64,000 nt of DNA from JALSNL01 sp036479585 (GTDB taxonomy: Bacteria; Bacteroidota; Ignavibacteria; Ignavibacteriales; Melioribacteraceae): positions 248,001 to 312,000 of the forward strand of contig OZ245062.1 in assembly GCA_965224785.1 (NCBI GenBank). Reading direction: 5' to 3'. The notes under the pieces are model-generated. The model made no database searches, was not told the origin of the DNA, and was given only the letters and a program-made list of their open reading frames with translations. Shown in pieces: positions 42,899 to 51,505 of this stretch. Position 1 is the first letter of the stretch, and every line of letters starts with the position of its first letter. Position numbers and translations under genes: made by a program.

Positions 42899-43444
42899 TT
42901 AAACGTGTCTCCAAATAAACTCATCATCTTCAAGTTCTTCAGCTTCAAGTTTTCCTTTTAACAATAAACTACGTAAATCTTCTTTAGAAAATTTCCTATC
43001 ATCATCTATGGATTTTAGCAACTCGTTAAAATAACCTTTTGAGATATGAAAATTTGCAAGATCAAAATAATCATTAAAAACATTCATGATTTTTGTTGTG
43101 TTTTCAGTTTCAAAAGAGCCAGTAACTTTATCTCTCCAATCAATTCTATTCCAAAATATTTTTTTTAATAAGTAGATAGCATAATGAACTTCGGTTAAAG
43201 GAAACTTTTGTTTAAATCTTTCAGAGCCAACTGAATCAAAATATTTAGCTGCATTTTCGTTTGTGGCACCTTCTTTTATCCATTGACTTAGATGTGAATA
43301 TACAGCTTCGCCTTTTTTAATTGTTTCTTCGTCTGTATATGTTTTGTAAGTTTTTAGAAAATCAGATTCTCTAACTTCCTTTAGCCAATTAGACTTTAAT
43401 TCTTCAATTTGTGTATCAACTATGTTTGAAAGATTTGTATTCAT
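42899..43444 (-). CDS. RsbRD N-terminal-like helical protein, copy 2
   Basis: 181 residues, all-helical by eye, with no signal peptide or membrane segment. The pattern (W in KSNWLKEVRES, YxxLxxWI, KYFDSVGSERFKQKFPLTEVHYAIYLLKKIFW) resembles the RsbRD_N module, a globin-like input domain normally fused to a STAS or kinase output. No output domain is present. It is 32 nt downstream of a paralog and ends 38 nt before mobA. Family assignment is by pattern only. Confidence 0.55.
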   Translation of the reverse strand: MNTNLSNIVDTQIEELKSNWLKEVRESDFLKTYKTYTDEETIKKGEAVYSHLSQWIKEGATNENAAKYFDSVGSERFKQKFPLTEVHYAIYLLKKIFWNRIDWRDKVTGSFETENTTKIMNVFNDYFDLANFHISKGYFNELLKSIDDDRKFSKEDLRSLLLKGKLEAEELEDDEFIWRHV

Positions 43445-43476
43445 TATTATATCTCCAGTATTTAATATATTAAAAA

Positions 43477-44040
43477 CTATTTAATCGAATCTATATTTAG
43501 ACCTTCACTAAATAAATATTTACTTATATTTTCTTGATGTTTTATTTTTGATGGAATTAAGTTTTCTAACTCAGTTGCATTATACTTTTTTGAATTACTC
43601 AATTGAGTGTGAAGCTCATCTACATAACCACGAATAAGATTGAAATCGCCAAGATCAAAATAATTATTAATTATGGTCATAAATTCAATTGCATCGTGAG
43701 CTTCAAGAGTTCTACTGGTATTATCTTTCCAAGCGATAAAACTCCACAGAACTTTCTTCTCAAGATGTAAGGCATAATATATTTCAGTTAACGGAAAATT
43801 CTCTTTAAATCTTTTAAACCCTAAATTATAAAAAAAGATTTCAGCATCATCCAATGAAGCACCATTAATTAACCAATTTTGGATATTTACGAAAAGTGTA
43901 TTCCCTCTGTTGAACAATTCTTCATCAGAAAGTTTTTGGTAAGTATTGAGGTGCGTAGATTTTTTAACTTCATCGACCCAAGTTTGCGTAAGATCTGATA
44001 AGTGGCTTTCAACAATTGCTATTAAACTTTCATAAACCAT
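43477..44040 (-). CDS. RsbRD N-terminal-like helical protein, copy 1
   Basis: 187 residues, clear paralog of the next gene: shared features are the TWVDEVKKS helix, VNIQNWLINGASLDDAEIFFYNLG, RFKENFPLTEIYYALHLEKKVLW and the NNYFDLGDFN segment. A single RsbRD_N-like module without output domain. The ATG has AGGAA 6 nt upstream. It is probably the first gene of a three-gene unit ending in mobA. A sensory role (for example redox or gas) is speculation. Confidence 0.55.
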   Translation of the reverse strand: MVYESLIAIVESHLSDLTQTWVDEVKKSTHLNTYQKLSDEELFNRGNTLFVNIQNWLINGASLDDAEIFFYNLGFKRFKENFPLTEIYYALHLEKKVLWSFIAWKDNTSRTLEAHDAIEFMTIINNYFDLGDFNLIRGYVDELHTQLSNSKKYNATELENLIPSKIKHQENISKYLFSEGLNIDSIK

Positions 44041-44176
44041 TTCGCATTCCTAATAATTATTAAATGACATTAATGACTTATTATCACTTACACATATAAA
44101 CAAATTTTAGAGAGGAAGTCAATAGGAAAATATTATAAATCACAAAATTGCAGTTGTGAGAAATTGTATAAAATAT

Positions 44177-44383
44177 TTATTTTTTATCTTTGTCGTCTAA
44201 TTCAAAAAAATCATTTACAGTTTTGTCAAAAACTTTTGAAAGTTTTAGTGCAAGTTCAGTAGAAGGAACATATCTGTTTTTTTCAATTGAATTAATAGTT
44301 TGTCTTGAAACTCCAATAATTTTGGCTAACTCTTCTTGGGTTATATCTAAAATTGCTCTCTCAATTTTTAGTCTGTTCTTCAT
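44177..44383 (-). CDS. XRE-family transcriptional regulator
   Basis: 68 residues made almost wholly of a Cro/CI helix-turn-helix: LDITQEELAKIIGVSRQTINSIEKNRYVPSTELALKLSKVF, as in small YozG-like regulators. The ATG overlaps the stop of the upstream membrane-protein gene (ATGA), so the two are translationally coupled. It probably represses its own promoter at the palindrome 44887-44901 (inference). Confidence 0.9.
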   Translation of the reverse strand: MKNRLKIERAILDITQEELAKIIGVSRQTINSIEKNRYVPSTELALKLSKVFDKTVNDFFELDDKDKK

Positions 44384-44817
44384 TTGTGTGTGCGTTTCAA
44401 TTTTTCAAAATATAAAACTTGTACACTCAATAGAATCCATAAAACATTCCAGTCGCCCATATCTTTAATACTAGCTTCATCAGCTTTGATAATTAGGTCA
44501 ACAAAAAAATCAATGAAAGGTAATACTAAAGTATAAATAACTCCGACAATGAAAGCAAAAGAATATGCTTGCATCCTTAACTTTGTTATTAACTCGTCCT
44601 CAATCTTTTCTTTTGAAATAGAAGTTATGAGCAAACCAACCAAAATTCCGTATTTAATAATTTCTCTATATTCGATATTGTTAATTGTAGATGCGTTTAT
44701 AAATAGCAAAACAAATGAAAAAACAGCTAAACCAATTCCTATCTTTTTATAAGTATTTGGAAGTTGAATTTTCTCCCATTTACTTTTTTCGCAATCTACT
44801 AATGATTTTATATTCAC
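44380..44817 (-). CDS. Membrane protein paired with the XRE regulator
   Basis: 145 residues from GTG 44817 (AGGAG 5 nt upstream), with four hydrophobic segments (about 27-42, 55-70, 84-105 and 122-138). I recognise no catalytic motif. Small polytopic proteins are often encoded with YozG-type regulators and may modulate them. Four-base overlap with the regulator gene. The frame is open further upstream, but that extension would cross the leader and has no Shine-Dalgarno. Confidence 0.7.
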   Translation of the reverse strand: MNIKSLVDCEKSKWEKIQLPNTYKKIGIGLAVFSFVLLFINASTINNIEYREIIKYGILVGLLITSISKEKIEDELITKLRMQAYSFAFIVGVIYTLVLPFIDFFVDLIIKADEASIKDMGDWNVLWILLSVQVLYFEKLKRTHK

Positions 44818-44877
44818 TTTTTCTCCTAATATTGTTTTAAAAGTTTGCCAAATAGACAAGTACGAAACACATAATGA

Positions 44878-44909
44878 CAAACATACTTTACAAAATGTAA
44901 AAAAACAAA
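44878..44909 (-). promoter_or_regulatory. Bacteroidota-type promoter for the membrane protein-XRE pair
   Basis: On the minus strand, TTTG (44909-44906), 20 nt, then TATGTTTG (44885-44878), an exact match to the TTTG-N19/20-TAnnTTTG consensus recognised by Bacteroidota RpoD. Transcription would begin near 44871, giving a leader of about 55 nt before the GTG at 44817. Confidence 0.75.
44887..44901. promoter_or_regulatory. Candidate operator TTTACA-AAA-TGTAAA
   Basis: Perfect inverted repeat with 6-bp arms, lying exactly between the -33 and -7 elements of the preceding promoter. A dimeric XRE protein bound here would block RNA polymerase, so it is the likely autoregulatory site of the regulator at 44177-44383. 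Sequence is seen; binding is inferred. Confidence 0.6.
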
Positions 44910-45011
44910 TTAATTCTAAGATTTACATTTGATAACATAGAAATTTGTTTTAGCAAGAAAATAATTCCAGCATTATTTTTTCTAATACTTTTATTTTTCT
45001 AAATTCCATTG

Positions 45012-45019
45012 TATTTTTG
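45012..45019 (+). promoter_or_regulatory. Candidate -7 element for the cytosine methyltransferase
   Basis: TATTTTTG matches TAnnTTTG and lies 25 nt before ATG 45045, giving a leader of about 19 nt. There is no clear TTG 19-20 nt upstream (TTT instead). It supports ATG 45045 over the upstream in-frame TTG at 45009, which would precede the promoter. Confidence 0.4.
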
Positions 45020-45044
45020 TAACCAATGTATAAGGTTGTGTAAT

Positions 45045-46289
45045 ATGGTTATGAATGAGTATTATTCGCTTTCAGAAGCGGCTAAAATTTTAGGTAAAAG
45101 TAAAGAGACTTTGCGTAGATGGGATAGGGATGGTAAACTTTTAGCTGTTCGTGAACCAATTAGCAATTATAGAATTTATAAAAAGTCGCAATTGAATTTA
45201 TTTGTAGAATTACTTACAAACAATACGGATGATATTGTTGATAATTATGAAGTTCCCCAAAAGACATATAGTGTCTTAGAACTTTTTGCTGGAGCTGGAG
45301 GCTTAGCAATTGGCTTAGAAAAAGCAGGACTAAAATGTGTTGCCTTAAATGAAATTGACAAATGGGCTTGCAAAACACTAAGAAAAAATAGACATAGTTG
45401 GAATATTTTAGAAGGTGATATTAAGACATTTAGTTTTAAAGAATATAAAAATAAAGTTGATGTTGTAACTGGCGGTTTTCCGTGCCAAGCTTTTAGCTAT
45501 GCTGGAAAAAAATTAGGCATGAAAGATGCTAGAGGAACTTTATTTTATGAGTTTGCAAGAGTAGTAAAAGAGGTAAAGCCAGCTATTTGTATTGGAGAAA
45601 ATGTAAAAGGATTATTATCCCACGAGAAGGGAAAAACAATTACTGGAATGATTTCAATCTTAGATGAAATTGGATATAACGTTGTTCCAGTAGAAGTACT
45701 AAAAGCTATAAATTTTGGAGTACCACAAAAGAGGGAAAGAGTTATTTTAGTTGGAATTAGAAAAGATATTGATACTAAATATATGTATCCGCAAAATCAT
45801 ACCAAAGTTTATAATTTATCAGATGCTTTAAAAAAAGGGAAATTATACAATTCGGATGTTCCAGAATCTCTTGGAGCCAAATATCCGGATCATAAGAAAA
45901 AAGTTTTAGATTTAATTCCACAAAAAGGATATTGGAGAAATTTACCTCTAGATATTCAAAAAGAATATATGGGGAAAAGTTTTTATTTAGGCGGAGGAAA
46001 AACTGGTATTGCTCGTAGAATTGGTTGGGATGAACCGAGCCTAACACTTACTTGCAGTCCTGCACAGAAACAGACAGAAAGATGTCACCCAGATGAGACA
46101 CGACCTTTTACGGTTAGAGAATATGCAAGAATTCAAACGTTCCCAGATCAGTGGATATTTGAAGGTTCTGTTTCTCAACAGTATAAACAAATAGGGAATG
46201 CTGTACCTTGTAATTTGGGGAAAGAAATTGGTTATTCAATTATTCATTTTTTAAATGAATATTATTTTAGTCTGTCAAATCCTAAATAG
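45045..46289 (+). CDS. DNA cytosine-5 methyltransferase with N-terminal MerR-like helix-turn-helix
   Basis: 414 residues from ATG 45045 (AAGG 9 nt upstream). Residues 8-48 (YYSLSEAAKILGKSKETLRRWDRDGKL) are a MerR/excisionase-like DNA-binding fold. The m5C methylase follows: motif I LFAGAGGLAIG (residue 81 on), motif IV GGFPCQAFS with catalytic Cys147, motif VI GENVKGL, motif VIII QKRERVILVG, motif X QIGNAVP. The partner endonuclease is convergent, and the two 3' ends overlap by 28 nt. Given the Eco47II-like partner, methylation of GGNCC is inferred. The N-terminal fold may repress its own gene. Confidence 0.93.
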   Translation: MVMNEYYSLSEAAKILGKSKETLRRWDRDGKLLAVREPISNYRIYKKSQLNLFVELLTNNTDDIVDNYEVPQKTYSVLELFAGAGGLAIGLEKAGLKCVALNEIDKWACKTLRKNRHSWNILEGDIKTFSFKEYKNKVDVVTGGFPCQAFSYAGKKLGMKDARGTLFYEFARVVKEVKPAICIGENVKGLLSHEKGKTITGMISILDEIGYNVVPVEVLKAINFGVPQKRERVILVGIRKDIDTKYMYPQNHTKVYNLSDALKKGKLYNSDVPESLGAKYPDHKKKVLDLIPQKGYWRNLPLDIQKEYMGKSFYLGGGKTGIARRIGWDEPSLTLTCSPAQKQTERCHPDETRPFTVREYARIQTFPDQWIFEGSVSQQYKQIGNAVPCNLGKEIGYSIIHFLNEYYFSLSNPK

Positions 46290-47026
46290 CAACTATAATT
46301 TTCAAAAGTAATTTCATCTAAAATATTTTGCTTTGATTTTTTTGCACTTTCTGTGATTTCATTTAGTGCCGAGTTTATTGATTTCTCAGATGCTACTTTC
46401 TTTTCTAAAAATTCTTCAATTGCACTTGGCAATATTTTGTATAAATTAAATAAAGCATTTTCATTTCCTGAAAGTAGTTTATAAAATTGATCTCCTGATA
46501 TTTTATAAACTCTACTATGGCTATATTCTTTTCCGTTAATCTCACCTTTCCAATTTTCATTAAAACTTTTTTTTGCAAGAATCTGTACCCAGTAACATTT
46601 TGCATTTTTATAGGTATCTGCATAATGAGATAATTTTTGAAATAAACTTTCAGCGGAGCTACTATTCATTGTGTTGTGTTTGTTTTTAATATCAGCAAAC
46701 AAAGTATTATCAGTTGATTTAATATCAAACCCACTAAGTTTTCCTCTTTCAAAACCTTCTATTCCACCCAAAATTTGTTCGTGAAATGTTCCAATTGAAT
46801 TATTAATAGATTTATCAATTTGACGAGCAATTTCAGATTTAATTAAAGTCATTTCATCTAAATCATTAAACTTAGAATCAAATGTGAGTTTAATAGTATC
46901 AATCTTGTTATTGTAAAATTTCTTTTTACTAATATTAGCTTTTGCCTTTAAATAAGAGCTGTGTAGATTCTCTATGCAAGTAAATAAATGTTCGTCAGAA
47001 ATAAAATTTAAATATTTGTTTTGCAT
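46262..47026 (-). CDS. Type II restriction endonuclease, Eco47II/Sau96I type
   Basis: 254 residues. The central region FHEQILGGIEGFERGKLSGF followed by DIKSTDNTLFADIKNKHNTMNSSS and CYWVQILAKKSFNENWKGE is what I recall as the hallmark of Eco47II-family enzymes, which cut GGNCC. The D-(x)n-D-x-K pattern in FADIKNK fits a PD-(D/E)XK nuclease core. It is convergent with the methyltransferase and overlaps it by 28 nt at the 3' end. Recognition site is inferred from family, not measured. Confidence 0.88.
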   Translation of the reverse strand: MQNKYLNFISDEHLFTCIENLHSSYLKAKANISKKKFYNNKIDTIKLTFDSKFNDLDEMTLIKSEIARQIDKSINNSIGTFHEQILGGIEGFERGKLSGFDIKSTDNTLFADIKNKHNTMNSSSAESLFQKLSHYADTYKNAKCYWVQILAKKSFNENWKGEINGKEYSHSRVYKISGDQFYKLLSGNENALFNLYKILPSAIEEFLEKKVASEKSINSALNEITESAKKSKQNILDEITFENYSCYLGFDRLK

Positions 47027-47113
47027 ATTGTATTTCTTAAAAATTATTTAAGTGATAAAAGATTGTTTCTTATTCAATAAAAGTAACTACAATATAAATA
47101 ATTCTAAGATTAT

Positions 47114-47731
47114 TTATTCATTCAACAATTTTTGAAATAGTTCAAAATATTTTGCGGCGTGTAAACCATCTGCTAAACCGTGATGTGCGTTTAGGGGTAC
47201 ATTCATTATTTTTTTTTCATCAACTATATAATATTTACCAAAAGTAATTAGAGGTACAGAATCATTATTTCTAAAATTTCTTGCGTGGGTTATTCCTGTA
47301 AACTTTGTCCAAGGTAAAGATGAATAATGAATTACATCTAATCGATTTGAATTTTCGTTGAGGCTAAGACCGCTAGAATTATTAATTCGTTTAATTTCTT
47401 TTTGTGCAGCAGTATTAAATTTTTCAAAATCCTTGTTGAATTCTATAAAAGAATAACCGAATGTTTCATCGTCTCTACCAAGTGTTGTTGCTGCGTGGAT
47501 TTTATCAAATAGAATAACTTGTTCATCTTCAATTCTATATTTGAATTCTTCAATCATATTAATTGCAAGTGTTGACTTATGCAAGTAATGAAGAAAAAAT
47601 GAAGTGTTATTCTCTTTAACTTCCTTGTAAGCAAGTGTACAATCAATTTCAGAAACAATTCCCCAAAAAGGCTCATCATATTTTGAAAAAAAATCGAAGT
47701 ATTCTTTTCTCTTCCAGTTTTTTGTTTCCAT
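47114..47731 (-). CDS. Chloramphenicol acetyltransferase-like protein
   Basis: 205 residues starting METKNWKRKEYFDFF, the CatA-like N-terminus, with the catalytic HHxxxDG motif as HHGLADG (183-189) and the trimer-type core ARNFRNNDSVPLITFGKYYI. The frame is open back to 47884, but ATG 47731 gives the family start and normal length; ATG 47743 is also possible. Whether it acetylates chloramphenicol or another small acceptor cannot be told. It lies between the restriction island and hutH. Confidence 0.85.
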   Translation of the reverse strand: METKNWKRKEYFDFFSKYDEPFWGIVSEIDCTLAYKEVKENNTSFFLHYLHKSTLAINMIEEFKYRIEDEQVILFDKIHAATTLGRDDETFGYSFIEFNKDFEKFNTAAQKEIKRINNSSGLSLNENSNRLDVIHYSSLPWTKFTGITHARNFRNNDSVPLITFGKYYIVDEKKIMNVPLNAHHGLADGLHAAKYFELFQKLLNE

Positions 47732-47918
47732 TTTCTTTCTCATATCCAGTATATCGTTTATTGTAACTGTAAAACTATTAAAAGAGAATTTGTATTCATA
47801 CAATTGTGTAGAATATTTATTTGTGCTACAAAAAATTATAACTAGCAAAATAGTTTGAACTTTAAATTCTCTATCATACTGCAAGGTTTACCTAGAAGTC
47901 CAAAAGGTAAAAATAATC

Positions 47919-47949
47919 TTGGTGTGAATTAAAATTACCTATATCTTTG
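47919..47949 (+). promoter_or_regulatory. Bacteroidota-type promoter for hutH
   Basis: TTG (47919-47921), 20 nt, then TATCTTTG (47942-47949), matching the TTG-N19/20-TAnnTTTG consensus. Transcription should start near 47956, 26 nt before the hutH ATG. Confidence 0.7.
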
Positions 47950-47981
47950 TTACAATCATTAAAGAAAAATAATCAATAATT

Positions 47982-49481
47982 ATGAAAACAAAATTTAAAT
48001 ATGGAATAGAAAAGCTTACTACTGATAAAGTAATTGCAATTGCAAAAGGTGAACTAAAAGGAATTTTAACTCCGAAGGCAATTGATAAGATAAATAAATG
48101 TAGGGCAAAAGTTGAAACAATAGTTAGTTCCAACAAAACTGTTTATGGAATTAATACTGGCTTTGGTCCATTGTGTGATGTACGAATATCAGCCGAGGAA
48201 ACAAGTCAGCTTCAGGAAAATTTATTAATTACACATGCAGTAGGCGTTGGCAATCCAATAGATAAAGAGTTGTCAAAAATAATGATGATAACAAAAGTTC
48301 ATGCTTTGTCTCAAGGTTTTTCTGGTATTCGATTAGAAGTAATTGAGCGAATTTTGTTTTTTATTGAAAATAATTTATTACCTGTAGTTCCAGAGCAAGG
48401 CTCTGTTGGTGCTTCTGGTGATTTAGCTCCTCTAGCCCACTTATTTTTACCACTACTTGGTGAAGGTGATTTTTGGATTGATAACAAAATTGTTCATGCA
48501 AAAAAAGTTTTAGCTAAATATAAATTAGAACCCTTAAAGCTTCAAGCAAAGGAAGGTCTAGCACTAATTAATGGAACACAATTTATTTTGGCTCATGCAA
48601 TTGTTGGTATAAACAAAATGGAATACCTTTTGGATTTAGCTGATCTTGCCGGAGCTATGAGCATTGAGGGTTACAAAGGAAGTGAATCGCCTTTTAAAAA
48701 GTCATTACATATTATTCGTCCTTTTAAGGGAAATCTAAAAGTAGCAGAACGAATGCGAATGCTTTTTAAGGATTCGGAAAATATTGCATCTCACGAAACT
48801 TGTGAACGTGTTCAAGACCCTTATTCTATGCGATGTATTCCACAAGTTCACGGAGCATCAAGAAATGCTTTTTATCATTTAAGTGAATTGACAGAAATAG
48901 AAATGAATTCTGTAACTGATAATCCAATTGTTCTAAGTAATAAGGTTGCAATCTCTGGTGGTAATTTTCACGGACAACCACTTGCAATGGCTTTGGATTA
49001 TGGAGCCTTGGCTGCTTCCGAGTTAGGAAATATTTCTGATAGAAGATGTTTTTTATTGATAAAAGGAGAATATGGATTGCCTCGGTTATTAACCGCTAAA
49101 GGTGGATTGAACTCAGGGTATATGATACCACAATATACAACAGCAGCACTTGTAACAGAAAATAAATCTTTATGTTTTCCTCCTTCTGCTGATAGCATTC
49201 CAACATCGTTAGGACAAGAAGATCATGTATCAATGGGAAGTATTTCTGGTAGGAAGTTTAATCAGATATTAGGGAATATTGAAAAAATACTTGCCATAGA
49301 ATTAATGTACGCAGCACAAGCTTTAGAATTTAGAAGACCTAATAAATTTTCTAAAATTATTGAAAAAAACTTTGCAATCATTCGCAAGCGAGTAAAGAAG
49401 TTAGAAGATGATAGGTTATTAAAAGACGACATAAATAATATGATAAACTTAGTAACGACTCAAGCTTTCATAGTAAAATAA
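47982..49481 (+). CDS. hutH: Histidine ammonia-lyase
   Basis: Deaminates L-histidine to trans-urocanate, the first step of histidine degradation. It has 499 residues with the Ala144-Ser145-Gly146 triad that forms the MIO cofactor (GSVGASGDLAPLAH), preceded by YGINTGFG, and the C-terminal SLGQEDHVSMGS region. It is 12 nt upstream of hutU; hutI and formiminoglutamate hydrolase genes are not in the window. Confidence 0.97.
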   Translation: MKTKFKYGIEKLTTDKVIAIAKGELKGILTPKAIDKINKCRAKVETIVSSNKTVYGINTGFGPLCDVRISAEETSQLQENLLITHAVGVGNPIDKELSKIMMITKVHALSQGFSGIRLEVIERILFFIENNLLPVVPEQGSVGASGDLAPLAHLFLPLLGEGDFWIDNKIVHAKKVLAKYKLEPLKLQAKEGLALINGTQFILAHAIVGINKMEYLLDLADLAGAMSIEGYKGSESPFKKSLHIIRPFKGNLKVAERMRMLFKDSENIASHETCERVQDPYSMRCIPQVHGASRNAFYHLSELTEIEMNSVTDNPIVLSNKVAISGGNFHGQPLAMALDYGALAASELGNISDRRCFLLIKGEYGLPRLLTAKGGLNSGYMIPQYTTAALVTENKSLCFPPSADSIPTSLGQEDHVSMGSISGRKFNQILGNIEKILAIELMYAAQALEFRRPNKFSKIIEKNFAIIRKRVKKLEDDRLLKDDINNMINLVTTQAFIVK

Positions 49482-49493
49482 TTATTAAATATT

Positions 49494-51491
49494 ATGACAT
49501 TCAAAGAACAAATATTGCAGGGAATACCTTCGGAATTACCTGCAAGAAAAAAGTATCCAAAAGAAATAAATAGAGCACCCAAACGAAAAGATATTTTAAC
49601 TGTTGAGGAAAAACAGTTAGCAGTTAGAAACGCTCTACGTTACTTCCCAGAGATTTGGCATAAAGAATTGGCAATTGAATTTGCTGAAGAGTTGAAAAAG
49701 TTTGGACGAATTTATATGTATAGATTTAAACCGGAATACAAAATTTATGCTAGACCAATTTCCGAGTATCCTGCTCAATCAACACAAGCCTCCGCAATTA
49801 TGATGATGATACAAAACAATTTGGATACTACTGTTGCTCAACATCCGTGGGAACTTATTACTTATGGTGGGAACGGAGCGGTGTTTCAAAATTGGGTCCA
49901 ATATATTTTAACAATGCAATATTTAGCAACAATGACTAATGAACAAACATTGCATTTGTACTCTGGACATCCAATGGGTTTGTTTCCTTCATCCAATGAA
50001 TCACCTCGTGTTATTGTTACCAATGGATTGATGATACCGAATCATTCAAGTCCAGATGACTGGGAAAAATATAATGCACTTGGTGTAACACAATACGGAC
50101 AGATGACAGCAGGTTCTTTTATGTATATCGGACCACAAGGAATAGTTCACGGAACTACAATAACTTTGATGAATGCGTTTCGCAAAATATTAAATAGTGA
50201 TGAAACCTCAGAAGGGAAAATATTTTTAACCTCTGGTTTAGGAGGGATGAGTGGAGCTCAACCAAAGGCAGGGAATATTGCTGGGTGTATAACTGTTGTT
50301 GCAGAGGTAAATGAAAAGGCAGCAAGGAAAAGACATGAACAAGGTTGGTTGGATGTTCTAATAGATAATATGGATGAATTGCTTTTACGTGTAAGAGAAG
50401 CTCAAGATAAGAATGAAATACTTTCCATTGCTTTTATTGGAAATGTAGTTGATGTGTGGGAACGTTTTGATGAAGAAAATATTTTTGTTCACATTGGTTC
50501 TGATCAAACCTCGTTACATATTCCCTGGACAGGCGGTTACTATCCAGTTGGAATTTCTTACGAAGAATCTAATCGTCTAATTAGTGAAGAGCCGGAAATT
50601 TTTAAAGAAAAAGTTCAAGAATCTTTACGTCGTCAAGCAGATACAATAAATAAGCATACAGCAAAAGGAACTTACTTCTTCGATTATGGAAATGCATTTT
50701 TGCTAGAAGCATCAAGAGCAGGTGCAGATGTAATTGCGGAGAATAATATTGATTTCAAATATCCTTCTTATGTCCAAGATATTTTAGGTCCAATGTGTTT
50801 CGATTTTGGTTTTGGCCCTTTCCGTTGGGTTTGTACATCAGGAAAAACAGAGGACTTAGATATTACAGACCAAATTGCAATGGAAGTTTTAGAGGAGATT
50901 AAAAAAAATTCTCCAAATGAAATTAAGTTGCAAATGCAAGACAATATTACATGGATAAAAAATGCTAAAAAAAATAAAATGGTAGTTGGTTCGCAAGCTC
51001 GAATTTTATATGCTGATGCAGAAGGACGTGCAAAAATAGCAAAGGCTTTTAATGATGCAATTGGAAACGGAAAAGTTGGAGCGGTAGTTTTAGGCAGAGA
51101 TCACCACGATGTTAGTGGAACAGATTCTCCGTACAGAGAAACATCGAACATTTATGATGGAAGTAAGTTTACTGCAGACATGGCAATCCATAATGTAATA
51201 GGCGATAGCTTTAGAGGAGCAACTTGGGTCTCAATACACAATGGTGGTGGTGTTGGCTGGGGCGAAGTTATGAATGGAGGATTTGGTATGCTACTTGATG
51301 GAACATCTGAGGCAGAAGCTAGGCTAAAAAAAATGTTATTCTTTGATGTTAATAATGGTATTGCAAGAAGAAGTTGGGCAAGAAACGATGGTGCATTATT
51401 TGCAATAAAAAGAGAAATGGCACGTACTCCAAACTTAAAAGTAACTATCCCAAATTTAGTAGAAGATGAAATACTAAAAGACTTATTCTAA
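49494..51491 (+). CDS. hutU: Urocanate hydratase, long form
   Basis: Converts urocanate to imidazolone propionate using tightly bound NAD+. It has 665 residues, longer than the roughly 555 of the Pseudomonas enzyme and close to the animal form. Diagnostic stretches: YGGNGAVFQNWVQY, GQMTAGSFMYIGPQGIVHG, GRDHHDVSGTDSPYRET and the C-terminal HNGGGVGWGEVMNGGFG. Same strand as hutH, probably co-transcribed. Confidence 0.97.
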   Translation: MTFKEQILQGIPSELPARKKYPKEINRAPKRKDILTVEEKQLAVRNALRYFPEIWHKELAIEFAEELKKFGRIYMYRFKPEYKIYARPISEYPAQSTQASAIMMMIQNNLDTTVAQHPWELITYGGNGAVFQNWVQYILTMQYLATMTNEQTLHLYSGHPMGLFPSSNESPRVIVTNGLMIPNHSSPDDWEKYNALGVTQYGQMTAGSFMYIGPQGIVHGTTITLMNAFRKILNSDETSEGKIFLTSGLGGMSGAQPKAGNIAGCITVVAEVNEKAARKRHEQGWLDVLIDNMDELLLRVREAQDKNEILSIAFIGNVVDVWERFDEENIFVHIGSDQTSLHIPWTGGYYPVGISYEESNRLISEEPEIFKEKVQESLRRQADTINKHTAKGTYFFDYGNAFLLEASRAGADVIAENNIDFKYPSYVQDILGPMCFDFGFGPFRWVCTSGKTEDLDITDQIAMEVLEEIKKNSPNEIKLQMQDNITWIKNAKKNKMVVGSQARILYADAEGRAKIAKAFNDAIGNGKVGAVVLGRDHHDVSGTDSPYRETSNIYDGSKFTADMAIHNVIGDSFRGATWVSIHNGGGVGWGEVMNGGFGMLLDGTSEAEARLKKMLFFDVNNGIARRSWARNDGALFAIKREMARTPNLKVTIPNLVEDEILKDLF

Positions 51492-51505
51492 ATTTTTACC
51501 AGAAG

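Noticed and set aside
45009..45044. Upstream TTG extension of the cytosine methyltransferase
   Set aside because: It would start before the likely promoter box at 45012-45019 and adds residues unlike the family; ATG 45045 has AAGG at good spacing.
47732..47884. 51-residue N-terminal extension of the acetyltransferase
   Set aside because: CatA proteins begin at the METKNWKRKEYF segment; the extension has no family match and would give an abnormal length.
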